This document shows positions 27,063 through 35,284 of a stretch of 64,000 nucleotides of DNA, in pieces. The notes beneath the pieces were generated by a model. The model was not told the DNA's origin. It did not search any database and saw nothing but the letters and a program-made list of their open reading frames with translations. Both the position numbers and the translations under genes were made by a program. Position 1 is the stretch's first letter; every line of letters begins with the position of its first letter. The stretch is taken from contig CAXBGS010000010.1 in NCBI GenBank assembly GCA_963975425.1, positions 248,001 to 312,000 on the forward strand, written 5' to 3'. This DNA comes from CAXBGS01 sp963975425 (GTDB lineage Bacteria; Planctomycetota; Planctomycetia; Pirellulales; Pirellulaceae).

Positions 27063-30014
27063 CTATTTCAAACGACTTTTGCTGATATTCTCTCGCTCGC
27101 GCAACCTGCGCGAAGCGAAAACGATCACACCGATGATTAACGGTGGAATACACGGCAGCGCGACGGCCGCCGCTTTGACTTGGTTTTGAATCTTCGTCAC
27201 TTCTTGATCGGCTTCGCGTTGGATCTCTCTGACATTGCGATCTCGTTCGCGGCCACTCTTGGTGACTTGTACGCTTAGCTTACGCTGCAACTGTTCTTGC
27301 ATCGTTTGAAAACGTTGCGCCTTTGCCTGCAGTGCCGCGCGGGCGTCGCGACTGACCGCTCCGTCCTTTTGCAGTTTTTCGATTTCCTCGCGAAGCGTTT
27401 TCAGTTGCGCGTCCATTTCTTCTTGCGCCAAACGTTCTGCTTCATCGAATTCGTCTTGAAACTCTTGTGTTCGGCGGCGGACCGCGCTGCTGGCTTCCTC
27501 TTTGACCGAATCGATCATCCGCAAACTGGCAAAAATCGGCTCGTGTTTGCGCACATCGATGAAGTCACTTTCGCCGGTCAGCCAGTCGACGGTATTGAGC
27601 AAGAAGGTGACGTTTTGGAACTGGAACCGCATATCCATTGCCTGATCGGGTTCGGCACGAATTTGCAAGAAAACAGGCAGCATCAGATCCGTGTCGGCCA
27701 CGTACACAACTTTCATCGGACGGGCTGACGATTCGTTCTCTTCCGATTCGTCCTCGGTCGAATCGTCGCCCGATTCTTCGTCAGATTCCTCTGCGTCGGC
27801 CTTCTTTGCCGCAGGCAGCTCACCCTCAATCGACATCGCGATTGTTTGCATCGGGTTCACACCCGTGATCTCGCGTGAGAGCGAAGATTGACCGGTCAAA
27901 ATTCTGCGAACCTTGTCATCGCTAATCAGACCGCTTAGCGCTCCGGTCCTCAACAGCGGCGTGTGCTTCAAAGTGGTATCGCCGCGCGAGCGAACCGAAC
28001 CCGTGTAGAGTCCCAGCACTTCACGAAGTCCCGATGTGATCGGGCTGTCCGCACTCAACGCATTGTTGTCTTCCACGCCTGGAGCATCTTGGTCGATGAA
28101 CACCCACATTTCATCGACGTTCATTTCCATGTTCGGGTAAGGATTGTACTGTTGCCAAACCAAATCGGGACTCAGGTATCCCGGACCGGCTTGGGTCGGC
28201 ATGCCAGGTCGGCCGGGCGACTCGATTTGCAGCACGTCCCACAAAGTGCGGATATCGCCCTTGGGTTGCGGCCCACCACCGCCACCGCCAAACATGCCTC
28301 CGCCGGCGGCCTGCTTCGGTGCACCGGTGCCGGGCAGGTCTTGGCGGGCGTAGGGCAACGGGTCTTCAAAGATCGCGACTGGCACGCCGGACTTCACCGC
28401 ATCAATCAAACGATCGAACTGCGGCGGGCTGAGCGACGAGGGCTGAACAGCAATCAATGCGTCATAGACATCCGCCGACACAGGACTGTTCAAGTCGACT
28501 TCTTCGACCTCGTACTGCTTGGCAAGCTCGTCCACGATGGGGTGCTTTTCAATCCGCTGGAACGACATGCCTTGCATCACGCTGCCGCCCATCAAGTGAT
28601 AGTCGGTCGATACGATCCCGACGCGTTTGCGTGAGCCGCGAGCGACCGTGTTGATACTTCGCACCAATTCGTATTCGACAGGAATCCCGTATTCAAACAC
28701 GGGAACGGTCACCTTCTCGAGGCCCGATCGAAACGCGGCCCCCATGATCAACTGTTTCTGCTGGAACGATCCTTTCTCGCGGACCATTCGAGTGACCGGC
28801 TCGATACCGAATCGTTCGGCGGCCAGTGCAGCGTCTTCGCTAAAGAGTTCGATGTCGTCGTAGAGGTTGACTTCGATTTCACGACCGCGTTTGGAGCCTT
28901 CGCTGCGGAATTCCTTCAGCAGGTTGACCAGTTCGTAGCGGGTCCGTGCATACAGTTCAGGAATGTCGCTGCTAATGAACGCGTCGATCACGATCGGTCG
29001 ATCGGATTCGAGTTCACGGATCAGTTTCTTCGTTGCCGGTGCGAGCGAGCTGACCTTGCCCTCGGTTGCGTCGTAACGGAACAAGTCCATGCTGCGGAAC
29101 GAAATCACCGCACCGACAGTCAACGCAATCAAGGCACCGATGCGTGCGATGTAATGCCAGGCCATCGCGTTGCCGTCTTTGCCACCGGTCCAGTGGCGAC
29201 GACCGATCAGCACCATGCAAGCGTACAGGGCAACAACAGCAACCAGCACAAAGTAAACGATCGACGAGGTGCTGATCACACCGCGACCGAAATCGTCAAA
29301 CGGGCGAGCGATTCCGGTCGACGCGATCCACGTCGCAATTTTTTCGGATGGGCTGACCGAATCGGCCAGCGATGCGAACGCCAGTGGCGCGTTGAACAGA
29401 GCACCTAAGATAAAACCCACCGTCAGGTTTCCGGTCAAGAACGATGCGACCATGCCGATCGCGATCATGGCAAGACCGACAAACCAGTATCCCAAATAGG
29501 TCGTGAAGATCAGCCCGGTGTCCAATTCGCCTTCGGTCAAGATCGCCAAGGTGATGAACGTGCTGAGTTGGCTGAACAATAGCGAAGCGGTGAAAATCGC
29601 AGCCGCCGACATGTACTTACCGATCACGATGTCAAAGTCATCCGCCGGCAACGTTAGCAACAGCTCGTCAGTCCCCTGCCGTTTTTCTTCGGCCCAGATA
29701 CTCATCGTGATCGCTGGAATAAACACCAGCATGATCAGGGGATACCAGTAATTCAGCTGATCAAGCGTTGCTAGATTTTGATTAAAGAATTCGTACGGCC
29801 AAAACGCGGCCAACGAAGTCAAGAACACAAAAATACAAAGGAAAACGTATCCCGTCGGATTACTAAAGTAACCGACAAAGTTCCGTTTCATCACTGCGAA
29901 TGCAGCGCGTTTTGTCCCGGCAAGGAGCGCGACAATCGCCAACAACACGCACAGGAATAGTGCATCGAAAACGATCAGACTCATCAGAGCAGTGACGACG
30001 TGGTCTAGCGTCAT
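27063..30014 (-). CDS. Fused ABC-2 permease and GldG-like auxiliary protein (GldF-GldG fusion)
   Basis: A 983-aa protein joining two parts that are separate in Bacteroidetes gliding cassettes. Residues about 1-300 are an ABC-2 permease with six or more hydrophobic helices and the motif AEEKRQGTDELLLTLP; residues about 330-900 are the GldG/ABC_transp_aux region (VSSLAPATKKLIREL, RKRVGIVSTDY) with a Gly-rich loop near 580, an acidic patch near 740 and a coiled coil (845-945) before a final helix (about 950-970). The cognate ATPase gene lies upstream and the DUF4340 gene follows. In planctomycetes this set is not tied to gliding; the cargo is unknown. Confidence 0.9.
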   Translation of the reverse strand: MTLDHVVTALMSLIVFDALFLCVLLAIVALLAGTKRAAFAVMKRNFVGYFSNPTGYVFLCIFVFLTSLAAFWPYEFFNQNLATLDQLNYWYPLIMLVFIPAITMSIWAEEKRQGTDELLLTLPADDFDIVIGKYMSAAAIFTASLLFSQLSTFITLAILTEGELDTGLIFTTYLGYWFVGLAMIAIGMVASFLTGNLTVGFILGALFNAPLAFASLADSVSPSEKIATWIASTGIARPFDDFGRGVISTSSIVYFVLVAVVALYACMVLIGRRHWTGGKDGNAMAWHYIARIGALIALTVGAVISFRSMDLFRYDATEGKVSSLAPATKKLIRELESDRPIVIDAFISSDIPELYARTRYELVNLLKEFRSEGSKRGREIEVNLYDDIELFSEDAALAAERFGIEPVTRMVREKGSFQQKQLIMGAAFRSGLEKVTVPVFEYGIPVEYELVRSINTVARGSRKRVGIVSTDYHLMGGSVMQGMSFQRIEKHPIVDELAKQYEVEEVDLNSPVSADVYDALIAVQPSSLSPPQFDRLIDAVKSGVPVAIFEDPLPYARQDLPGTGAPKQAAGGGMFGGGGGGPQPKGDIRTLWDVLQIESPGRPGMPTQAGPGYLSPDLVWQQYNPYPNMEMNVDEMWVFIDQDAPGVEDNNALSADSPITSGLREVLGLYTGSVRSRGDTTLKHTPLLRTGALSGLISDDKVRRILTGQSSLSREITGVNPMQTIAMSIEGELPAAKKADAEESDEESGDDSTEDESEENESSARPMKVVYVADTDLMLPVFLQIRAEPDQAMDMRFQFQNVTFLLNTVDWLTGESDFIDVRKHEPIFASLRMIDSVKEEASSAVRRRTQEFQDEFDEAERLAQEEMDAQLKTLREEIEKLQKDGAVSRDARAALQAKAQRFQTMQEQLQRKLSVQVTKSGRERDRNVREIQREADQEVTKIQNQVKAAAVALPCIPPLIIGVIVFASRRLRERENISKSRLK

Positions 30015-30222
30015 GGTGTGTTAGTTGCTTGGTGGGGGAGTAAGTGTAAGCGTTGTCAATGAAATGAATCGAGCGAGGCCAAGTCGGCTGGTGCGGCCAA
30101 AGCCGGACGCAATGCCTTCGCGTGGTATCCTGAAAATCGCATCCCGAACATCTTTTTCAGCTCGATGGCGATTGCGTTGTAATCGGCAGGTCAGTCGGCC
30201 GCCGGAAATTCGTGTGTGCGAT

Positions 30223-30260
30223 TCCTGCGGCATCCTGCATCTCCTGCGGCATCCTGCATC
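30223..30260. repeat. Two tandem 19-bp copies behind the ABC ATPase gene
   Basis: Two identical 19-bp units (30223-30241 and 30242-30260) lie 4 bp beyond the stop codon of the minus-strand ATPase gene, in the 250-bp gap to the GldFG-like gene. Nothing else is seen in the gap. Confidence 0.85.
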
Positions 30261-30264
30261 GCCT

Positions 30265-31029
30265 TTAAACGGTCGCTTCGGCTTGCGTTAACGCGTGGAA
30301 CGCTTCGTCCAGATCGTCGTTGCCACGCTGCTTTAGCCCGGCGACGTCGCCGTCATACACGAGTCGACCTTCGTTGATCATTACAACGCGATCGGCCATC
30401 GCTTCGACTTCCTGCAAGATGTGCGTGCTGAGCAAAATGGTTTTCGTCTCGCTTAATCGACGCATCGTCTTGCGAACGCCTCGAATTTGGTTCGGATCCA
30501 GTCCAGCCGTGGGCTCGTCCAGAATCAATACGTCCGGTTCGTGCAGCAACGCCTGGCTCATGCCGACCCGCTGCTTGAAACCTTTGGACAGCTTGCTGAT
30601 CGGTTTGTACAACACCGTCGACAGGTCACAAATGTCCACGACCGCTTCGATACGATCTTTCTTTTGTGCGGAAGTCATGCCTCGCGCGTCGGCAAAGAAA
30701 TCCAACATACTGGCCGGCGTCATTTCCGGATACAGCGGGCCGTTCTCAGGCAGATATCCAAGCCGACGACTACCGGCGATGCGATCTTCCATCATGTTGT
30801 GACCAGCGATATGGGCTTCGCCTTCGCTGGCAGCGATGTACCCGGTCAGCATCTTCATGGTGGTGCTTTTGCCGGCACCATTGGGACCGAGAAAAGCGAC
30901 AAGTTCGCCTTCGCCAACGTCAAAGGAGACATCGCGGGCAGCAGCGAACGGGCCATAAAACTTGCTCAGCCCGATCGCCCGGATCATCGGCCGACGCGAT
31001 TCGGTGCTGTGATTTTGTTCGTCGTTCAT
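30265..31029 (-). CDS. ABC transporter ATP-binding protein (GldA-like)
   Basis: A 254-aa ATPase with Walker A GPNGAGKSTTMKML (about residue 51), a signature-like SKGFKQRVGMSQALL (the C motif reads LSKGF instead of LSGGQ, a common variant in this subfamily), Walker B VLILDEPTAGLD and the H-loop LLSTHILQE. It matches the ABC-2 exporter ATPases with the DRA-type ILQEVEAMADR segment. It is followed by the fused GldFG permease and the DUF4340 gene on the same strand and should energise that complex at the cytoplasmic membrane. Confidence 0.94.
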   Translation of the reverse strand: MNDEQNHSTESRRPMIRAIGLSKFYGPFAAARDVSFDVGEGELVAFLGPNGAGKSTTMKMLTGYIAASEGEAHIAGHNMMEDRIAGSRRLGYLPENGPLYPEMTPASMLDFFADARGMTSAQKKDRIEAVVDICDLSTVLYKPISKLSKGFKQRVGMSQALLHEPDVLILDEPTAGLDPNQIRGVRKTMRRLSETKTILLSTHILQEVEAMADRVVMINEGRLVYDGDVAGLKQRGNDDLDEAFHALTQAEATV

Positions 31030-31180
31030 GTGGTCTCGAGGGGAGATCCTAATGGAGTTGCAATTTAGATCACAGATTACGCCGCGATCGCAAAATCGGT
31101 TCGCGACGCCTGAAATTTTTTTTGAATTGATCTCGGGAAAACGACCTGGCCTGCCAATCGGAAGTGCCGAGTCCCCCAGT

Positions 31181-31255
31181 CATTCGAGTCGCTGTCATTC
31201 GAGTCGCTGTCATTCGAGTCGCTGTCGGTCGAGTCGCTGTCGGTCGAGTCGCAGC
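31181..31255. repeat. Five tandem copies of a 15-bp unit
   Basis: CATTCGAGTCGCTGT is repeated three times exactly and twice with changed first bases or end (CGGTCGAGTCGCTGT, CGGTCGAGTCGCAGC). It lies in a 670-bp spacer (31030-31701) between the ABC ATPase and the 59-aa gene. A minus-strand frame through it would read Asp-Ser-Asn-Asp-Ser repeats, but it has no plausible start context, so it is not called a gene. Nothing else is supported in the spacer. Confidence 0.85.
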
Positions 31256-31701
31256 CAGTCAAATCCCGACCACTTGGCGGGCTCAACCGGACGGATGCCT
31301 CAACATCGTCAAACCGGCAGAATTCTCTCGTCGTTTCCCGTCACCGCCCAACCGCATCGGCAGCCGCACGGTGAACCGGAATGGTGAATCAAAACGGTGG
31401 TCCCAAATCAGTGAACGCAAGTCCGTCCATCTCGAAATCAACTGCGATCGGCAAGCCTTGTCCTGCAACACAGCCGGTATGCAGCCCGCGGATCGCCTGC
31501 GGTCACGCCAGCCGCTGGGGGCGATCGGCCGCTGGGGCCAACGCTTGACTTGGCCGGTCCTTCCCTTGGGCCAATTCCTACCTGGCCCCGAAACTTCCGT
31601 TGTTCGTTGCTCGGCCGGCCGGACGCCTTGGCCCCTACTGGGCGCATCAAAACGCGGCATTCCCAAACAACTTGGCAATCAACGCTACCGCAACGTCGCT
31701 G

Positions 31702-31881
31702 TTAGCTATTGAGGCCTTCGCGGGCGATGATGACATCGGCTCCCGGCGTCAACTTACGCAACTTGCGAACGACTTCGGCCTTTTCCATCGTGCCTTTCTT
31801 TGCTCGCTCGAGCAGCTTTGCAGTTTTCTTGCGACGAGTTCTCAATCGACGAATTTCACGGACGCGTTCGATTCCAGCCAT
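31702..31881 (-). CDS. Small basic conserved protein (DUF6800-like), 59 aa
   Basis: An ATG at 31881 preceded by TAGGA gives MAGIERVREIRRLRTRRKK...GADVIIAREGLNS, 59 residues, ending in TAA at 31702. It is strongly basic (Arg/Lys-rich helix in the first 30 residues) with a conserved-looking C-terminal hydrophobic strand. It resembles the small planctomycete family I know as DUF6800, recalled from memory and not checked. It follows topA by 49 bp on the same strand, so it is likely co-transcribed; the charge suggests nucleic-acid binding, which is inference. Confidence 0.7.
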   Translation of the reverse strand: MAGIERVREIRRLRTRRKKTAKLLERAKKGTMEKAEVVRKLRKLTPGADVIIAREGLNS

Positions 31882-31930
31882 GGGGTTCCTAGGTAATCAG
31901 TAGAGATATGAAGTGGATAGGGTACAGGAC

Positions 31931-34660
31931 TTAGGACTTCTTTTTGGGGACGCCCTTCTTCTTTGCTTTGGCGGTTTTCTTTTTGGCGGCTTTTTTCTTA
32001 GTCGCTTTTTTCTTGGTCGCCGCCTTTTTGGTTGCCTTTTTCTTAGCGGCCTTCTTCTTCTTCTTTCGCTTGCTCGGCCCCTTGGCGGCTCGCTCGGCTA
32101 ACAAATCGAGCGCCGCTTCGAACGTCATTTCCTTGGGATCTGAACCGCGGGGCAGCGAGGCATTCGTCTCGCCATCGGTCACGTAGGGACCGAAACGGCC
32201 GTCCAAGATCTTAACTTCGTTTTCGGTCACCGGCGACTCGTCTGGAAAAACCTTTAAAGGTTCCTTCGGGGCGGCGCGGCCGCGCGTCTTGGGTGCTCGC
32301 AACAGCGTGATCGCTTCCTCCAGCGTCACTTCCAATGGCGAAACGCCGGCGGGCAGTGACCGTGTGTCTTTCTCACATTTGACGTAGGGTCCGTAGCGAC
32401 CGTCGAATGCCTGGATCGGCTGTCCGTTGTCGGGAAAGTCGCCCAACGTTCGCGGCAGCGTCAGCAACTTGGTTGCCAGTTCCAGCGTCAGATCCTCGAC
32501 CGCCATGCCTTTCAATAATGACTGATTACGCTTGTCCGGATCATCCGGTTCGCCCAGCTGGATGTAGGGTCCGAATCGGCCAACCTTGATATAGATCGGC
32601 TTGCCCGTTTCTTCGTGGACCCCGATCGGCTCCTCTTCGACTTCGCTGGCGGCCAGCAGCTCGATCGATTTTTCCAGCGTCATTTCATCCGGCGGCATAT
32701 CGTTCGGGATACTGCCGCGACGTTCGCCCTGTTCGATGAACGGGCCGTATTTACCGACGCGCACAAAGACTTCTTCGCGATGCTCGCCTTCCTCAGGAAT
32801 ACCCAGCGAGAACCGAGCCGTCTCGCGTGGATCGATCTTTTCCAGCTTGTCAGCCAGGCGAGATTGCAGCCCAACGTTGTGCTTGTCGGTGGATTCGTCA
32901 CCGAAGTAGAACTTCTTGAGATAGTCCAGATAGTCGGCTTCTTTGCGACTGATCGAGTCCAGAAAGTCCTCCATCTCGGCGGTAAACTCGTAGTCGACCA
33001 ACGTGCCAAAGTGCGTCTCCATCAAACGAGTCACGCTGAACGCTCGCCACGATGGGACCAGGGCGGTGCCTTTCTTGTAGATGTAATTCCGTCGCTCGTC
33101 GGTGATCGTCCCAATGATTGACGCAAAAGTACTCGGCCGGCCGATGCCCTTTTCTTCCAGCGTTCGCGTCAACGAGGCTTCGGTGTATCGCGCCGGCGGC
33201 TGAGTGGTGTGTGTTTTGGGTTCGATTTCCTTGGCCGACAACGGGTCACTTTCGGCGACATTCGGCAGGATCGTTTCACGATCGGCCAATGCGGCCTGCG
33301 GATCATCGCTGCCTTCGACATAGGCTCGCAGGAACCCTTCGAACAGAATGCTGGTGCCGCTGGCGGTAAACACCGCACCGCCGCCTTCGATTGTGATGCT
33401 GATGCGTTGCTTCTGTGCGTCGGCCATCTGGCAAGCGACGGTGCGTTTCCAAATCAGTTCAAACACGCGGAACTGGTCTGAATCCAATTCGCCACGAACG
33501 GTCTCAGGCAAACGAAAGGGTGTTCCGGCCGGACGAATCGCCTCGTGAGCCTCTTGTGCGTTCTTGACCTTGCCCTTGTAGACACGCACATCGCCGTGCA
33601 AGAACTTTTCGCCGTACTCGCTTCGCACCAATTCGCGGGCCGCGTTGATGGCTTCTTTGCTCAGCGTCGTGCTGTCGGTACGCATGTAGGTGATGTAACC
33701 GTTTTCGTACAGCCTCTGCGCCGCACTCATCGCCCGCTTGGCCGTAAAGCCCAGCTTGCGGTTGGCTTCTTGCTGCAGCGTGCTGGTCGTAAACGGAGCA
33801 CGCGGACGCTCGACAAACGGCTTGACCTCGACCTTGGTGACTTTGAAGTCCGCCGAACGTAATCGATTGGCAAGTTCTTTGGACTGCTGCTCATCCATCT
33901 GCAGCAAATCGGTGTTTTTCAGCAGCCCGGTCGTCGAATCAAAGTCTTTACCACTCGGGATCTTTTTCCCGTCGACCGACGCCAGCGTTGCCGACAATGA
34001 TTCAGCCGCCTGGGTCTGAAAAATCGCTTCGAGGTCCCAGTACGTCGAACGGACAAACGCCATTCGCTCGCGTTCACGCTCGACGATCAATCGCACCGCC
34101 ACACTCTGGACGCGGCCAGCGCTGGTACCCGTGCCGACTTTTCGCCACAGCAGCTGGGACATGTCGAACCCGTACAACCGATCCAGAATCCGCCGCGTTT
34201 CTTGAGCGCGGACCAACCCGTCATCGATTTCGCGAGTCGATTCCAAGGCGTGCTGGATGGCCTCTTTGGTGATCTCGTGAAAGACCAACCGGTGAACGGG
34301 CACCTTGGGATTAAGAATTTCCTGAAGGTGCCAGCTAATCGCCTCACCCTCGCGGTCTTCATCAGTCGCCAGGTACAGGCTGTCGGCGTCTTTGAGGGCC
34401 GACTTCAGCTTGTCGACCTGCTTCTTCTTTTCGGCAGGCACAATATAGACCGGCTCGAAATCCTGTTCGATGTTGACGCCTAGATAAGCCCAGGGCTCTT
34501 TCTTCCACTTCTTGGGCATATCTTTGGCACCGCCGGGCAAATCCCGCACGTGCCCGATGCTTGCTTCGACCTGATAGCCCTTGCCCAAGAACTTCGAAAT
34601 CGTACGAGCTTTCGCAGGCGATTCGACGATGACCAGACTCTTGCCAGTGCTTTTTGCCAT
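31931..34660 (-). CDS. topA: DNA topoisomerase I (type IA) with histone-H1-like tail
   Basis: Relaxes negatively supercoiled DNA. Toprim domain at the N-terminus (SLVIVESPAKARTISKFLG; DEDREGEAI), catalytic Tyr325 in YITYMRTDSTTLS, and after residue 590 a series of C-terminal repeats with the motif GRFGPY (GRFGPYIQLGE, GRYGPYVKCEKD, GRFGPYVTDGE) instead of the CxxC zinc fingers of the E. coli enzyme. The last 45 residues are almost only Lys, Ala and Thr, like histone H1. 909 aa; start at the ATG at 34660. Confidence 0.97.
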   Translation of the reverse strand: MAKSTGKSLVIVESPAKARTISKFLGKGYQVEASIGHVRDLPGGAKDMPKKWKKEPWAYLGVNIEQDFEPVYIVPAEKKKQVDKLKSALKDADSLYLATDEDREGEAISWHLQEILNPKVPVHRLVFHEITKEAIQHALESTREIDDGLVRAQETRRILDRLYGFDMSQLLWRKVGTGTSAGRVQSVAVRLIVERERERMAFVRSTYWDLEAIFQTQAAESLSATLASVDGKKIPSGKDFDSTTGLLKNTDLLQMDEQQSKELANRLRSADFKVTKVEVKPFVERPRAPFTTSTLQQEANRKLGFTAKRAMSAAQRLYENGYITYMRTDSTTLSKEAINAARELVRSEYGEKFLHGDVRVYKGKVKNAQEAHEAIRPAGTPFRLPETVRGELDSDQFRVFELIWKRTVACQMADAQKQRISITIEGGGAVFTASGTSILFEGFLRAYVEGSDDPQAALADRETILPNVAESDPLSAKEIEPKTHTTQPPARYTEASLTRTLEEKGIGRPSTFASIIGTITDERRNYIYKKGTALVPSWRAFSVTRLMETHFGTLVDYEFTAEMEDFLDSISRKEADYLDYLKKFYFGDESTDKHNVGLQSRLADKLEKIDPRETARFSLGIPEEGEHREEVFVRVGKYGPFIEQGERRGSIPNDMPPDEMTLEKSIELLAASEVEEEPIGVHEETGKPIYIKVGRFGPYIQLGEPDDPDKRNQSLLKGMAVEDLTLELATKLLTLPRTLGDFPDNGQPIQAFDGRYGPYVKCEKDTRSLPAGVSPLEVTLEEAITLLRAPKTRGRAAPKEPLKVFPDESPVTENEVKILDGRFGPYVTDGETNASLPRGSDPKEMTFEAALDLLAERAAKGPSKRKKKKKAAKKKATKKAATKKKATKKKAAKKKTAKAKKKGVPKKKS

Positions 34661-35284
34661 GCAAACGGACGAAGTATGAGTGTGTCAGAAGTGGGTAATC
34701 TGGACGTCAGCGGCGATCTCGCCTTGACCCTGTAAAACAGCCGGCGATACGCTTTCGGTTTACCAGCATGTCGGTCAAGGCGTTCGGCGGAGTGCAAAAG
34801 GCTTGCCAAACAAGTTGCTTGCCCCCTGGACGTGACCAATTGCTTCACAGAGAGTTGGACGATTGAGCTTCGTTGTCAAGACGAGTGCCCAAAAGATTCC
34901 TTGCCGAACACTCGCCGGACAGACCTTACCGCGCAGTCGCTGATCGAAGTGATGCATGGGAGGACCGAAGCGTCAGTGATCGCAATCTTTGTCGACGCAG
35001 GCCCGAAATCATCGTAGCGACAATCGCCAAAACCTACATAATAAAGCTGCAACACACCAACGAAAACTCAAAGCCCATGCGACCGGCCACCATCATGACT
35101 CGTTCGTAAAACGCGGTGAGTTCTGTATAGATACACCATTGGGTCGGCAATCGCCAAAATCACAACTTGGCTGTTTCCACCTTCACACTGTTCCCCCTTC
35201 ACACACTGTTGACCGTCCGTTCACCGCCTGAGCACGATCAAGGTTGATCATCACCGGACCGGATCACGCCGAAAGTTTTCGCAC
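34661..35284. other. Spacer between divergent topA and PpiD-like genes
   Basis: About 620 bp holding both promoters. No conserved gene, hairpin or repeat was recognised. Short open frames on both strands have no supporting features. Confidence 0.4.

Noticed and set aside
31181..31255. Regular repeats considered as a CRISPR array
   Set aside because: The 15-bp units are directly adjacent, with no spacers; no other CRISPR-like array or cas gene is present in the window.
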